A DNA stretch of 64,000 nucleotides from Liolophura sinensis. Taxonomy: Eukaryota; Mollusca; Polyplacophora; Chitonida; Chitonidae. The notes under the pieces were generated by a model. That model did not search any database, had not been told where the DNA came from, and worked only from the letters and a program-made list of their open reading frames with translations. Positions 12,801 to 21,824 of this stretch are shown here, in pieces. How positions within the stretch are numbered: the stretch's first letter is position 1; each line of letters starts with the position of its first letter. The stretch lies in contig NC_088302.1 of assembly GCF_032854445.1 (NCBI RefSeq), positions 4,645,338 through 4,709,337 of the forward strand, read 5' to 3'. Made by a program: the position numbers and the translations under genes.

Positions 12801-15200
12801 TGGTGTCTAAGGCCATACCAAAGAGTTTTTCACATGTATGTCGCAGGTTAATGGCTGAAGGAAACTGGGGTGCACTATATTACTGGCCTTTTCCAGATAC
12901 CTGACAAACCTCCTGATTTAAACTAAAGCTCTATCTGAAGCAAAGCATGGAGACAAGATTGGAATACCTAATATCATTCTGTCAAGTGAATGACAGACGT
13001 TTTAAATTAGCTTAAAATTAATTAAATTAAATTAACATTTAATCGAGAATTATCGATATCGCTTATTTATTTATCGATATCTATAAATAGCCATATTTAT
13101 CTATATCAATAAATGAATTAGCTATATCGATAAATAAATTATTGATATCATTTATTTATTTATCAATATCAATAATTCACTTATCAATATCAATAAATAA
13201 ATAAGCGATATCGATAATTCATTTATCCATATCGATAAATATGGCTATTTATTGATATCGATAAATCAGGGACACTAGTCGCATGACAATAATAGCTCCC
13301 TTCTAACATCTCACAAGATTTTGGCGTTGTTCGCATTAGTTCAACTGGCGGGTGTTTCGGATGTGGACGATGTTTTGCCTGTCCTAAACAACACCACAAC
13401 TCGATGTGAAAGAACACTACAACTAAATATTGGTAATTTGGATAACTTAAACAACAGATTGTCCCAGGACTTGGAAAACTTGACACGAATAAACTCAGCA
13501 TTGTCAACAGACACTGTGAATTCACTGAACAGGGCACTCTGCGATCTTCCAGGCGAGGTACAGGCCCGTATACATTCACGATCTGCACCATTATCATCAA
13601 ATGTAGGCATTGCAGAAAGGGTCGGCGTGGAGACTAACTTACCTACACCGCATAGAAGTACTACTAGCAAAGGTAAACTAGTAAGCACCATTGTGCCATT
13701 CTACACATATCTCAACAAAATTTAACTTTACTGGTAAAGTACGTGTAGTCCTTCGGCTAATATAGTGTAAATTATCAGTATCTGGTTAACCAAGCGAAAG
13801 AGAAATAAACTAGAAGTGTGTTTAAGCAGTAGAAAGAAATTCTTGTTCGTGTAAATGTGTAATAATCTGTTGGCCGCAAATGTATATGTGAAATATTCTT
13901 GAGCAAATAAATAAATAAATAAATTCATCTTGTTACTGGAGTTTGCTGATGGAGCTTTAGGGCGAAAACTGTTGATCACACAAAGGTAGTTTAAATGTAA
14001 TATATCAATATCAGCTGAATCATACATAATCCTCTGCTTTATCCAGCATAACAACATAGGGGGAGCAGTCATTTCCATTGAAACTAAACCAGAAACACTA
14101 TTTATCAATATCGCTAATTAATTTATCGATATCATTAATTCATTTATCGATATTGCTAATTCATTTATCGATATTGATAAATGGCACCCAATTATCGATA
14201 TTGATAAATGGCACCCAATTATCGATATCGATAAATGAATTATTGATATCAATAAATGAATAATCGATATTGATAAATATTTACTGATATCGATAAATAT
14301 TAACTGATGTCAGTAATTCTTTTATCGATATCAATAAATGAATTAGTGATACTGATAATTCTCGATTAAACGTTAATTTGGCCCCCCATACAGACGTAGC
14401 GAGTCAGTCTGCAGGGATGGTGTATCAGCAGCAGACATTATCTGATAAATAAACACTATGAGAAGTGGGAGGGGTGGGGGAGGGTTAAAACCATAATCTT
14501 CATTAATACACATCTTTCAGATAAACAGTATTTGACATTTCTGCGAGACTTTAACACAACTGCGGTACTGTGTAATCATTCTCTTCACCTTATGTTGAGT
14601 TTAAATCTTGGAAAGGTGAACTCCAAATGTGCTCAAAATGACTGGATTTGGTTGGCGTTTTAATAATGCTTTATTACTGATAAATATAGATGAAGAACAG
14701 CAGTTATCAGACTGGCTTATTTAATGTGTTACCTGTCTAGATTTTCTCTTTGTTAATGTGGCATAACAACAGGGCTTTCATCAAGATTTGGAAAAAAGTG
14801 CCACAGCTTAAAAGTCCATGTTGATGACTGTATTAAATGTAAACATAATTTGAAACTAAATCTTCTTGTATTTACTTATATGGTAATATTATTTACTGAA
14901 AACAGCCTATAGCCATGAGAATAAAGTGCTCTGCAGAGCTCTTTAATCACACAAACTTTTTGTTTGTCTGCACGTCTTACCATTGATCTGGACATCGATA
15001 AAGCCAGCTGATATAATAGCATCATTGCAGTCAATCTGAACATCTGCATAGGCTTTCTCATCAAAAAACAGCTTTTCTGGGTTCAAAATCACACCATTTC
15101 TGACCCACAGGTCATCGCGGATAATATCATGCTCCTTCAGAAGTTTACAGTTTTTAAACTGATATATCAGTCCTTCTTCTCCATTGGTTAAAGATGGCAT
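6663..15200 (-). CDS. AMDHD2: AMDHD2, N-acetylglucosamine-6-phosphate deacetylase (complete, 9 coding exons)
   Basis: Removes the acetyl group from GlcNAc-6-phosphate in the cytosol, giving glucosamine-6-phosphate and acetate; this links amino-sugar breakdown to the hexosamine pathway. Coding exons, in transcript order, are 15200-14981, 12316-12177, 11665-11611, 9870-9661, 9260-9172, 8601-8460, 8077-7945, 7433-7387 and 6877-6663. All have GT-AG borders and consistent phases, summing to 1251 bases, 416 residues plus TAA; human AMDHD2 is close to this length. Amidohydrolase motifs seen are FIDVQING (67-74), LHLEGPF with metal ligand Glu143, GHS with His210, THLFNAM with His231, and VTDAM with catalytic Asp292. 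The spacing resembles bacterial NagA. All expected catalytic residues are present, so the gene looks intact. The ATG is four bases inside an exon after a good acceptor, so an upstream 5' UTR exon is expected. Confidence 0.95.
7387..7433 (-). CDS. AMDHD2: AMDHD2 coding exon 8
   Basis: A short 47-base exon too small for an open-frame search. It encodes [15 protein letters not shown] between acceptor GTTACAG and donor GTAAGC. It aligns with IAPMDVCVRHFLQAT of the human protein. Confidence 0.92.
7945..8077 (-). CDS. AMDHD2: AMDHD2 coding exon 7
   Basis: Encodes [13 protein letters not shown], carrying the catalytic aspartate (VTDA), through AGTDTLAG. Acceptor GGGTACAG, donor GTACAG. Confidence 0.93.
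8460..8601 (-). CDS. AMDHD2: AMDHD2 coding exon 6
   Basis: Encodes [14 protein letters not shown] to [12 protein letters not shown]. The [16 protein letters not shown] segment is strongly conserved in the family. Acceptor GTTACAG, donor GTCAGC. Confidence 0.93.
9172..9260 (-). CDS. AMDHD2: AMDHD2 coding exon 5
   Basis: Encodes [16 protein letters not shown] and [12 protein letters not shown], with two metal-site histidines (His210 and His231). Acceptor GGTAACAG, donor GTAAGT. Confidence 0.93.
9661..9870 (-). CDS. AMDHD2: AMDHD2 coding exon 4
   Basis: Encodes [18 protein letters not shown] through RGIVVSV, with metal ligand Glu143. Acceptor TGTGTCAG, donor GTAAGT. Confidence 0.93.
10140..11590 (+). 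repeat. Degenerate ~40-bp minisatellite in an AMDHD2 intron
   Basis: About 1.45 kb of head-to-tail units of roughly 30-45 bp built around GGCTACTGGCACACAACTG and ACAAACCACA. Units are diverged, with mixed lengths and runs of sub-variants (aaacaggatactgccaca; aatagg; caggtggg). It fills most of the intron between coding exons 4 and 3. All open frames across it, on both strands, are by-products. Confidence 0.9.
11611..11665 (-). CDS. AMDHD2: AMDHD2 coding exon 3
   Basis: A 55-base exon encoding [18 protein letters not shown], equal to human VVPQIPVKSGGPHGAGVL. Acceptor CATACAG, donor GTGAGC. It sits only about 20 bp from the edge of the minisatellite. Confidence 0.9.
12177..12316 (-). CDS. AMDHD2: AMDHD2 coding exon 2
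   Basis: Encodes [16 protein letters not shown] to [24 protein letters not shown] in human matches [15 protein letters not shown] here. Acceptor GACCTCAG, donor GTATGT. Confidence 0.93.
13032..14376. mobile_element. Foldback DNA element flanked by TTAA, with palindromic arms
   Basis: Ends are inverted repeats: 13029-13054 and 14354-14379 are reverse complements over 26 bp with one mismatch. TTAA lies at each outer edge (13032-13035 and 14373-14376), which would fit the target site of piggyBac or Kolobok type DNA transposons. Both arms (about 13036-13268 and 14100-14372) are built from many small palindromes such as TTATCGATATCGATAA, so each arm can fold on itself as well as with the other. 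The middle (13269-14099) is ordinary sequence with a 148-codon open frame without ATG. No transposase motif was recognised, so it is probably non-autonomous. It lies in the AMDHD2 intron between coding exons 1 and 2. Confidence 0.7.
13279..13725 (+). other. Open frame without ATG inside the foldback element
   Basis: A stop at 13276-13278 is followed by 148 open codons to TAA at 13723. There is no methionine codon in it, so it could only be an exon or a captured fragment. The sequence is rich in Asn, Leu, Thr and Asp (for example [18 protein letters not shown] and [16 protein letters not shown]) and may be helical. I do not recognise it. Confidence 0.3.
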
Positions 15201-15204
15201 TTTT
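14981..15204 (-). CDS. AMDHD2: AMDHD2 coding exon 1 (start codon at 15200)
   Basis: After acceptor CTCCCTACAG come four bases, then ATG. It encodes [20 protein letters not shown] to GFIDVQING, matching the human start region (LQFTNCRIL, DLWVRGGRILDPEKLFFEE). Donor GTAAGA. Positions 15201-15204 are the end of the 5' UTR. Confidence 0.92.
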
Positions 15205-16590
15205 CTGTAGGGAGGAGATAAAGAGTCATAATTATGATTCACAACAAAAAGGAAAAAAAATATTCATGTACCAGTATAAATTTACATTAAAATATACCTA
15301 TAAAGATGCTAGCTATTTAAATTTTCTACATTTAGTTGTTTCAATGTCTCAGGTTTTCATTTCCTCAGAGAAATACATGTCTTTTCTTGTTCCTCAATCT
15401 ATTTTGTCTGAACCGAGTACATCTCATCGTCAAGAAATAGGGTCAGCCTAGAGATGTTTTCAAGCAAGAGTTAAAGATTAATGTTTGGATCAAAATTTGC
15501 ACTGATCAAAATGGGAAAATGATACGATAAGTGGGAAAAACTACAGCACTATTAACCCAAACCTTGCATGACTGATTCACTGACTTGTTCTTAATGCCAT
15601 ACTCAACAATTTTTCACTTATAATCACATCAGTCAGGATTACAGATGGAGGAAATCATTTAGCTTTAGTGATCACACCAGCTACGTGCACTCAAACTCTA
15701 CTGTACTACTGTAAGCTACAGTTACTGTCAATTATTTGTGCAGTAATTTAACTCATGGACAGCAGGCCCACAGATGGCCTACACACAACACAGCCTGAGT
15801 TTGATCCGGTCAAGATCACATCTGGGTCACTGCCTTATCAACGTGAACAACTGTCTTTCAACTGATAACGAAGGGTTCGACAAGCTCATTCGATATGTTG
15901 TTTTTAACACGAAAAAAACCTCTCCTTGAAATGCTGAATGACAGCGATCCCACCAGGTTGTACAGTGCACTCTTTCTGTCTATAGTGCACTTTTCGTCTG
16001 ATAACAGGATACACAGTGATACATTTCTTCGAGAATTTGTCGACCCTTATCAACTTATCAGTGTCAGCTGTTGATGATGTTGTTGTTGTTGCGATGACAG
16101 GAGCACTCGAAGATAAATTTCCCACGGTAGACTCCACTTAGGTCTTTAATTCCTTAATCTTAACCGGATAATTCGCCGGACAAAACCGGACAAAACTTAG
16201 CTTCAGATACTTAATTTTCAGTTCTTACCAAGAATTTTGACAAGTTTTATCCGTAGTTTGTAACCTCTGGTGCCCTAAAGATCAATCACATGTCTTCTCC
16301 ACCTCAGTAAACATTGAGCTATTGTTAGGCCAAACGTGATTGGACGACACACCACTGACAAGTCGTCGCTGCCACCAATCCTTACCGCTCAGTTAAACGG
16401 GCCAGGCTTCAAAATGTCAGCCCCAAAACATGCAATTTTTCCAGAAATTATATGTTCTGAGGCACATCACCGGTAACGCTTTATGCTGTTGAATTGGAGT
16501 TGTTTTTTCTTCTTACACAAAATGAAAAAGAAAAAAAAATACCCACTCATAAACAGCGATATTAATCATACTTGTAGCATACTCTGTTAT
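15205..16590 (-). promoter_or_regulatory. AMDHD2 5' region: first intron, likely 5' UTR exon and promoter
   Basis: On the minus strand a strong donor (TTG then GTAAGAAC) has its exon end at 16229, so a non-coding first exon probably lies just above it. Inverted and direct CCAAT boxes occur at 16339-16343 and 16375-16379, with moderate GC around 16340-16400, as expected of a promoter. A frame at 15904-16137 on the minus strand starts with GTG right after a stop and is not supported. Confidence 0.4.
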
Positions 16591-16592
16591 AG

Positions 16593-16757
16593 TGAGTGAG
16601 TGAGTGCTTGGGGCTCCACGTCGTACTCAACAATTTTTCAGTCATATGACGACGAAGGAATCCTTAGGGTGCATGTACGTGTAATGTGCCTCCTTGTTGC
16701 AGGACGGATTTCCACCGCTCTTTTATTTAGTGCTGCTTCACTGAAACGACAGTAGGT
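16593..16757 (-). repeat. Truncated ACTC-tailed SINE (3' half)
   Basis: Reverse-complement copy of the 3' half of the SINEs at 34350-34715 and 47825-48182. It starts with GTGAGTGAGTGAGTG, then the complements of the GTACGACGTTAAACCCCAAG type tail, CATATGACTGAAAAAT and GAGGCACATTACA segments, and stops within the GTGAAGCAGCACTA region. Confidence 0.75.
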
Positions 16758-17510
16758 CCACGTAATTTTCTTCGTTGTCAGCCATTCCTATAGAAATTTC
16801 AACGATGATATAATCTGAACGATAAATTGTGAATATCGAAACAATGTTCTGGACACTTAAGATAGGGCTTGATTCACATACGCAGACGCGAGACATACGC
16901 ATCGTGGCTAAAGCTTATCAATATGGTAAGCCTACCGATAATGGAAAGCCATTACACTCGAACCATGCTACGTAGGGCAATAAGTCTTAATTTAAGCAAA
17001 TTTAACATCACTAACTAAGTATTTCTGGTCAAGATTCCGATACATTTTTGGAGATTTCCCATAACTGGAATAGCCAGTCTCAAGGCCTATACCTTATATA
17101 AGTCCATCTGGGTGGATTTTATTCACATTATAATGTACTAACAAGATCAAAAAAGTCAAAATATATTTTCTTCATGTGGATATATAAATATGGTCAATGT
17201 TAAAAGAGTATCAAACGTTCCCAAAGGGTAACCGTAATTAAGACAGACCTTTGGTAATTAATTGATTGAATGATTGTTGTTTAATGCTACGCTCAGCAAC
17301 GTCTTTCTTGCATACAATTACGGTGGCCCGTTAGTTCCATTCGAAATTTTTAACATTTTCTGATTTACCGTAGTTTAAGGTTTTTCTAATGAAGGCTTAT
17401 TATGAAAGACAAAGAACTCAAAGTATATTGAAAACGGACTTAACGCAAAAACAAAAATATTTTAAACGAAATTGATAAATTTAGCTGTAAACTTCGAAAA
17501 GCAGTAAAAA
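16758..17510. other. Intergenic, no gene seen
   Basis: AT-rich DNA. A weak reverse SINE-tail relic is present around 17270-17335 (taatgctacgctcagcaacg). Nothing else supported. Confidence 0.4.
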
Positions 17511-17532
17511 ACCGTTTTCTCCGCGGTGTAAA

Positions 17533-17598
17533 CCTTTTCTCCGCGGTGGAAACCTTTACACCTCAAAGAAGTGGAAGGTTTCCATCGCGGAGAAAAGG
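17533..17598. repeat. 24-bp stem hairpin with upstream direct repeat
   Basis: 17533-17556 and 17575-17598 are reverse complements with one mismatch around an 18-bp loop (stem core TTTCTCCGCG and CGCGGAGAAA). The same core also occurs once more just upstream, at about 17515-17533. GC content is much higher than the surroundings. It directly abuts a SINE head. Confidence 0.7.
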
Positions 17599-17604
17599 TT
17601 TCCA

Positions 17605-17850
17605 TTGCACCGCTGGGCCGAGGTGGTCAGCACGCCAGCTCGGCGAAATGGCCCAGAAGCCTCGCACGAATGCGGTCCCTGTAGGTCAAGTCCGCCTCAT
17701 GCTGATTTCATGGTCTGACAGCAATCTTTGGATGGTCCTGGGGTTCCCCCGGTGCTGCCCTCCCGTGCATCATAATGCTGGCCGCCGTCGTATAAATGAT
17801 ATCTTCTTGACTTCGGCTTGAAACACCAAGCAAATAAACAAATCAAATTA
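17605..17850 (+). repeat. SINE with tRNA-like head and attcttgagtacgg-type tail
   Basis: The head GGCCGAGGTGGTCAGCACGC and box-B like AGGTCAAGTCCG are followed by a body (tggtctgacagcaatctt, ggttcccccggtgctgccc, aatgctggccgccgtcgtat) and a tail close to ACACCAAGCAAATAAACAAA. This is the most common SINE family in the window. Confidence 0.7.
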
Positions 17851-18589
17851 ATATACGATGTTGGTCAATTTATGGGTTGCGGAACTTTCCAGTGTGTGAC
17901 TTACACGTTTTACCGGTGGATGACCTGAACTTATATCTAAATCTTTGCACTTTGTCATGTTTGCTCAACACTCTATAGTTCTTGCAGCATTAACTTGTGA
18001 TGACCCATAGCTCATAATCTAACATACGCTACAAGGTCACATGTAAGTAAGACTCAGCGTTGGTTGCAGGACCCTTCGGTATATTGTTATCCAATGAAGG
18101 GTAATTTCATTGCCAGAAGTAAGATCCCTCATGTTGCGTGAGGGGAAAGCCTTGTTCCCTTGCTATACAGGTACAAGTATACGTAATATGCACCGTGTAG
18201 AACTCTTCAATTCTTGTTAATGACCCTTGTGTGACCCTTATCAGAACAAAACGTGCATGTTTTGAAAAAAATGCGGACGGCATTTTCCCGATTAAAAACT
18301 ATACGCAAGATTCACTTATATATAATAAGGTATAAGCAAGGATGCCGATTTCATGGACGACCCAAGTTATATAAGTTATGATTTATGTGTATGATTATAT
18401 CGATTAGTCGAATTCGACAAGTGGAATTAAAATATAGCACATTTCGTGTGTCGCGTTCAGACGATGCATGGGATTTGTAGTATGTCACAGTCACATGAAA
18501 CAGCACACGCTCTGTAATCACTAGTGGAATTCGATTGATCGACTCGATAATCACACTGTGAGAACACGGGGTTTACAGGATTAGTTTGC

Positions 18590-19240
18590 TGTTAGACTAA
18601 CATAACATAACCTGCATATATGGCATGGATATTATAGACGTACATAACATACTAGTACCCTGTACGTATGGCATGGCTGTTAGACGTACAGGCATCACAT
18701 TTGGGCATGGTATTGATATTATAGACGTACATAACAAGCTAGTAACCTTTATGTATGGCATGGTTGTTAGACGTACATATCATAACATGCATGAATGACA
18801 TGGCTATTAGACGTGCATAGCATATCATGTATGCATGGCATGGCTGTTAGACGTATCTACCAATACCTGTATGCATGTATAAGGGCTGAACCCTGTTCCC
18901 TTTCACCACAATGCTGGCCACCGTCGTATAAGTGAAATATTCTAGAGTACGGCGTGAAACAACAAGCAAATAAATATACTTGTCATAACGGCTGCTAGAC
19001 GTACATTACACAACCCTTATTCATGCCATGGCTGTTAGGCGTACATAGCATGGCCTGTATTCATGACATGGCTGTTAAGCGTAGATAGCATAACCTGTAT
19101 GCATGACATGGCTGTTAGACGTACCTAACCTGTATGCATGGCATGGCTGTTAAACGTACCTAACCCAACCTATATGCATGTCAGGGCTGTTAGACGTACA
19201 TACCATAACCTGCATGCATGGCATGGCTGTTAGAAGATCC
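18590..19240 (+). repeat. Degenerate tandem repeat around GGCATGGCTGTTAGACGTAC
   Basis: About a dozen units of 40-65 bp share ATGGCATGGCTGTTAGACG followed by a variable TACATAACATAACCTGTATG part. A SINE tail fragment (about 18885-18980: aatgctggccaccgtcgtat, then gagtacggcgtgaaacaac) is inserted in the array. Confidence 0.8.
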
Positions 19241-20690
19241 CTACCTTCACTTTTTACATATTTCAGTTCACTGTTCTACCTGAATCTACTTTTATATGTA
19301 TCAATCCATTCAGAGAAATTGAAAAAAAACTCCATTCAAGAATATAAAGAATGGTGCATAAAAGTAATAAACATACAATGAAATGAGAAATTCGTCATCT
19401 ATATTAAAGCAAACATTTCCTGTTCATGTCTTCACTGAATTCAGCTTTTCTCGTCGATCATGTTTTATTTTGCTTCTTATATAACCAATTAGGAAGGCAT
19501 GTAAGAGTATTTCACACGCATATTTACGGAAACCGCTCCCGTGCATAATTCAACGAGACAACAGGATCCTTACCTATAATTAAGAACAATGTTAACACGA
19601 ATCCTTTGTATCTTCATGAGATCAAACGCAACGGCAAAACGTGACAGACACTACTGTCTACAATTACGTGCATTAGCGAGTAGGTATATTTGGGTAAAAT
19701 GAGCCAATCGGTGACCGTCAATTCTATACTGGTTCTAACATAGACCCTCAAGCGTATAAAGCTGACCAACACTTTCCATGCAATAAAGACTTGCCCTGTC
19801 AGCGCAGTGTCTGTTATGTTCATGACCATAAGTAATAACCACCCATAATGGAGATTTAATATAGTCGCCAGCCAGCAGATTGCAACACGAGGTGAGTGCA
19901 GAAGAAGGATATACGGCGAGTGTTACACCATCACAGTTAGCTCTGCACGCCTGCCTAGCTCTGTACGTATATATAAGCATGCATGCATTGTCTATTCCTT
20001 GTTCAGTCACACTTTAATTGTTTATGCATGCTATATTTGACCTACTGCATGCCATTCTTTGCTCCCGTTACTTTGGATCGTGGGGACATGTTGGTAGTCT
20101 CACAGAATAGTTCCAAATATTAGATTACGAATATCCATTAAGGTGTAGATGGTCTGCAATGGATAATTCAAGTCGAGATTTAATGGTTATATACTGTGTG
20201 TGGAGTTATATTTAGAAATTGCCCTTGGGCAACAAGACAAATGAAAGTTTGCGGATTTTTATTCTGTGCATTGAGCAAGGCTTCAGAAAAAATATTGCAA
20301 GAGCAAGAATTTGGATGCTGTACTATACTATAGAAGCACAGTGACTGCCACTGCATATACGAGGTCGGAGGAAAACAACTAAGCTACACGTATACCGTGT
20401 TTTTTCCATTAGATAAACAATGTTTGTAATAATGCTGGAAAATGTCATCTCCATATCTTGTGTAACATTAGCTGGATCAGATGTTTCTCGTAACTGATAC
20501 AAGGCATCATGCATGTCTTAACCTTTCGTTGTTTTCGCAAGCGGAATCGAGTATGTTTATATTTAAAGACACCAGCAAGAAAGAAAGGTTTAACCAAACT
20601 AGACATGCAGATAAAATCTATCATAGAGATTATCCTGTCTGGCTAGACATTCCACATGAACATATCTGTAACGGAAGAGTTCTCCTGAGA
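19241..20690. other. Intergenic, no gene seen
   Basis: No convincing coding region; the short minus-strand frames at 19614-20010 show no family motif. Confidence 0.4.
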
Positions 20691-20724
20691 AACATATACA
20701 TTTATTCTTCTGTCTGGCAAATTA

Positions 20725-20815
20725 TTTATTTATTTGATTGGTGTTTTACGCCGTACTCAAGAATATTTCACTTATACGAAGGCGGCCAGCATTATGGCGG
20801 GAGGAATCTGGTAAA
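20725..20815 (-). repeat. SINE tail fragment, reverse orientation
   Basis: Reads TGGTGTTTTACGCCGTACTC then AAGAATATTTCACTTATACG and GGCGGCCAGCATTATGG, the complement of the common SINE tail, preceded by ATTTATTTATTTG. Confidence 0.8.
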
Positions 20816-20944
20816 TTAAGATTGTACCAAAATTTACAACCTTTACTTTGGTGTTTTGCTGTATTTGAGGACACTCAAACACCATGCAGAAATAATACAC
20901 AGACCTGAGAGCTGGAACATTCATTGGTATTGTAAACCCTCAAT

Positions 20945-21058
20945 CTCCATGCAAGCGGACATCGTATGACAAACCCCAAACCTCCATGTAAGCGGATATT
21001 GGTATGACAAACTCCCAACCTCCATGTAAGCGGATATTCGTATGACAAACACTCAAAA
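20945..21058 (+). repeat. Three copies of a ~37-bp repeat
   Basis: Each unit starts CTCCATG(C/T)AAGCGGA(C/T)AT and ends TATGACAAAC plus a short C-rich link. Three units, few differences. Confidence 0.8.
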
Positions 21059-21204
21059 AATTATGTCTTGCTAATCCTTATCTTGTCAGAATAAGACATA
21101 AATATCGATTTGTATGGAGAAAGTTCTGGTTCACCGGTGTAACGGCAACAAATAGTCAACCTCTTTTTAACTTTGTATGCCCTTGTATGTATAAATATAG
21201 GTAT

Positions 21205-21350
21205 TGTCGACATGCTCCTGCTGGCTTCCTCTCCGGCCGTACTGGTGCGTGGGAAAGTCTGACAGCAACCTGCAGATGGTTGTGGGTTTCCCGCACCATC
21301 TGGCCGGTTTCCTCCCACCATGATGTGTGCCACCGTTATATAGGTTAAAA
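21205..21350 (+). repeat. SINE body fragment
   Basis: Middle part of the common SINE: TGCTGGCTTCCTCTCCGGCC, cagcaacctgcagatggttg, ggtttcccgc and cctcccaccatgatg. Head and tail are missing or diverged. Confidence 0.65.
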
Positions 21351-21539
21351 GAGAAGAAAACTTTAAAAAATGACAATATAGGCTGAAAAGTGCACATTTT
21401 TTTCTGTCTAGTGGTGCCTGTTGCATAATTTTGTGATTTTTTCCTCGCCACACACGTAAAGCCTGAAAACGGCAAAGCTGGCATAAATCGCTGAGTCCGT
21501 GGCGTCCTCCATCTTTAACACCCTGTAATTTATTCTGGG

Positions 21540-21766
21540 AGTGTGTTGTCTCTCGGCCAATGAGAGTCGTTAAAACTACCAACTTGTTCGTGTAAACTCG
21601 GAACCTACGTCCAACATTCTGGTTTCCTCAGGCGGAAAACGAACTGTACTGTTCGTACCTTTTGAGAAGAAGAGTTCTACCGGAAATGTACGAACTGCAC
21701 TTCGGCGGTTTCCGACGACAATTCTCCTCCTAACACAGAAGACTTCAGGACTAGTTCTTTGGCAAA
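21540..21766 (+). promoter_or_regulatory. Likely promoter and 5' UTR of the propeller gene
   Basis: GC rises here compared with the flanks, a CCAAT box is present at about 21555 (GGCCAATGAG), and a start codon in good context follows at 21767. The transcription start cannot be fixed. Confidence 0.4.
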
Positions 21767-21824
21767 ATGGAGTCGCTCACTGCGGATTTTGGCGCTGATT
21801 TTACTTATAATTTATCAACTTCAG
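21767..21824 (+). CDS. Propeller gene exon 1
   Basis: A 58-base exon encoding MESLTADFGADFTYNLSTS, ending in phase 1 before donor GTACAT. It joins in frame to the exon starting at 24061 to give STSDTLVAMTGRYSV. No long frame shows this exon; it rests on start context, donor, phase and the GC-rich region upstream. Confidence 0.65.

Noticed and set aside
15904-16137. A 77-codon minus-strand frame near the AMDHD2 5' end
   Set aside because: It begins with GTG right after an in-frame TAA, has no ATG, no good donor, and no resemblance to any AMDHD2 N terminus; likely intron 1 sequence.
21061-21582. A 173-codon minus-strand frame
   Set aside because: It overlaps a SINE body fragment and the likely promoter of the propeller gene; no family motif.
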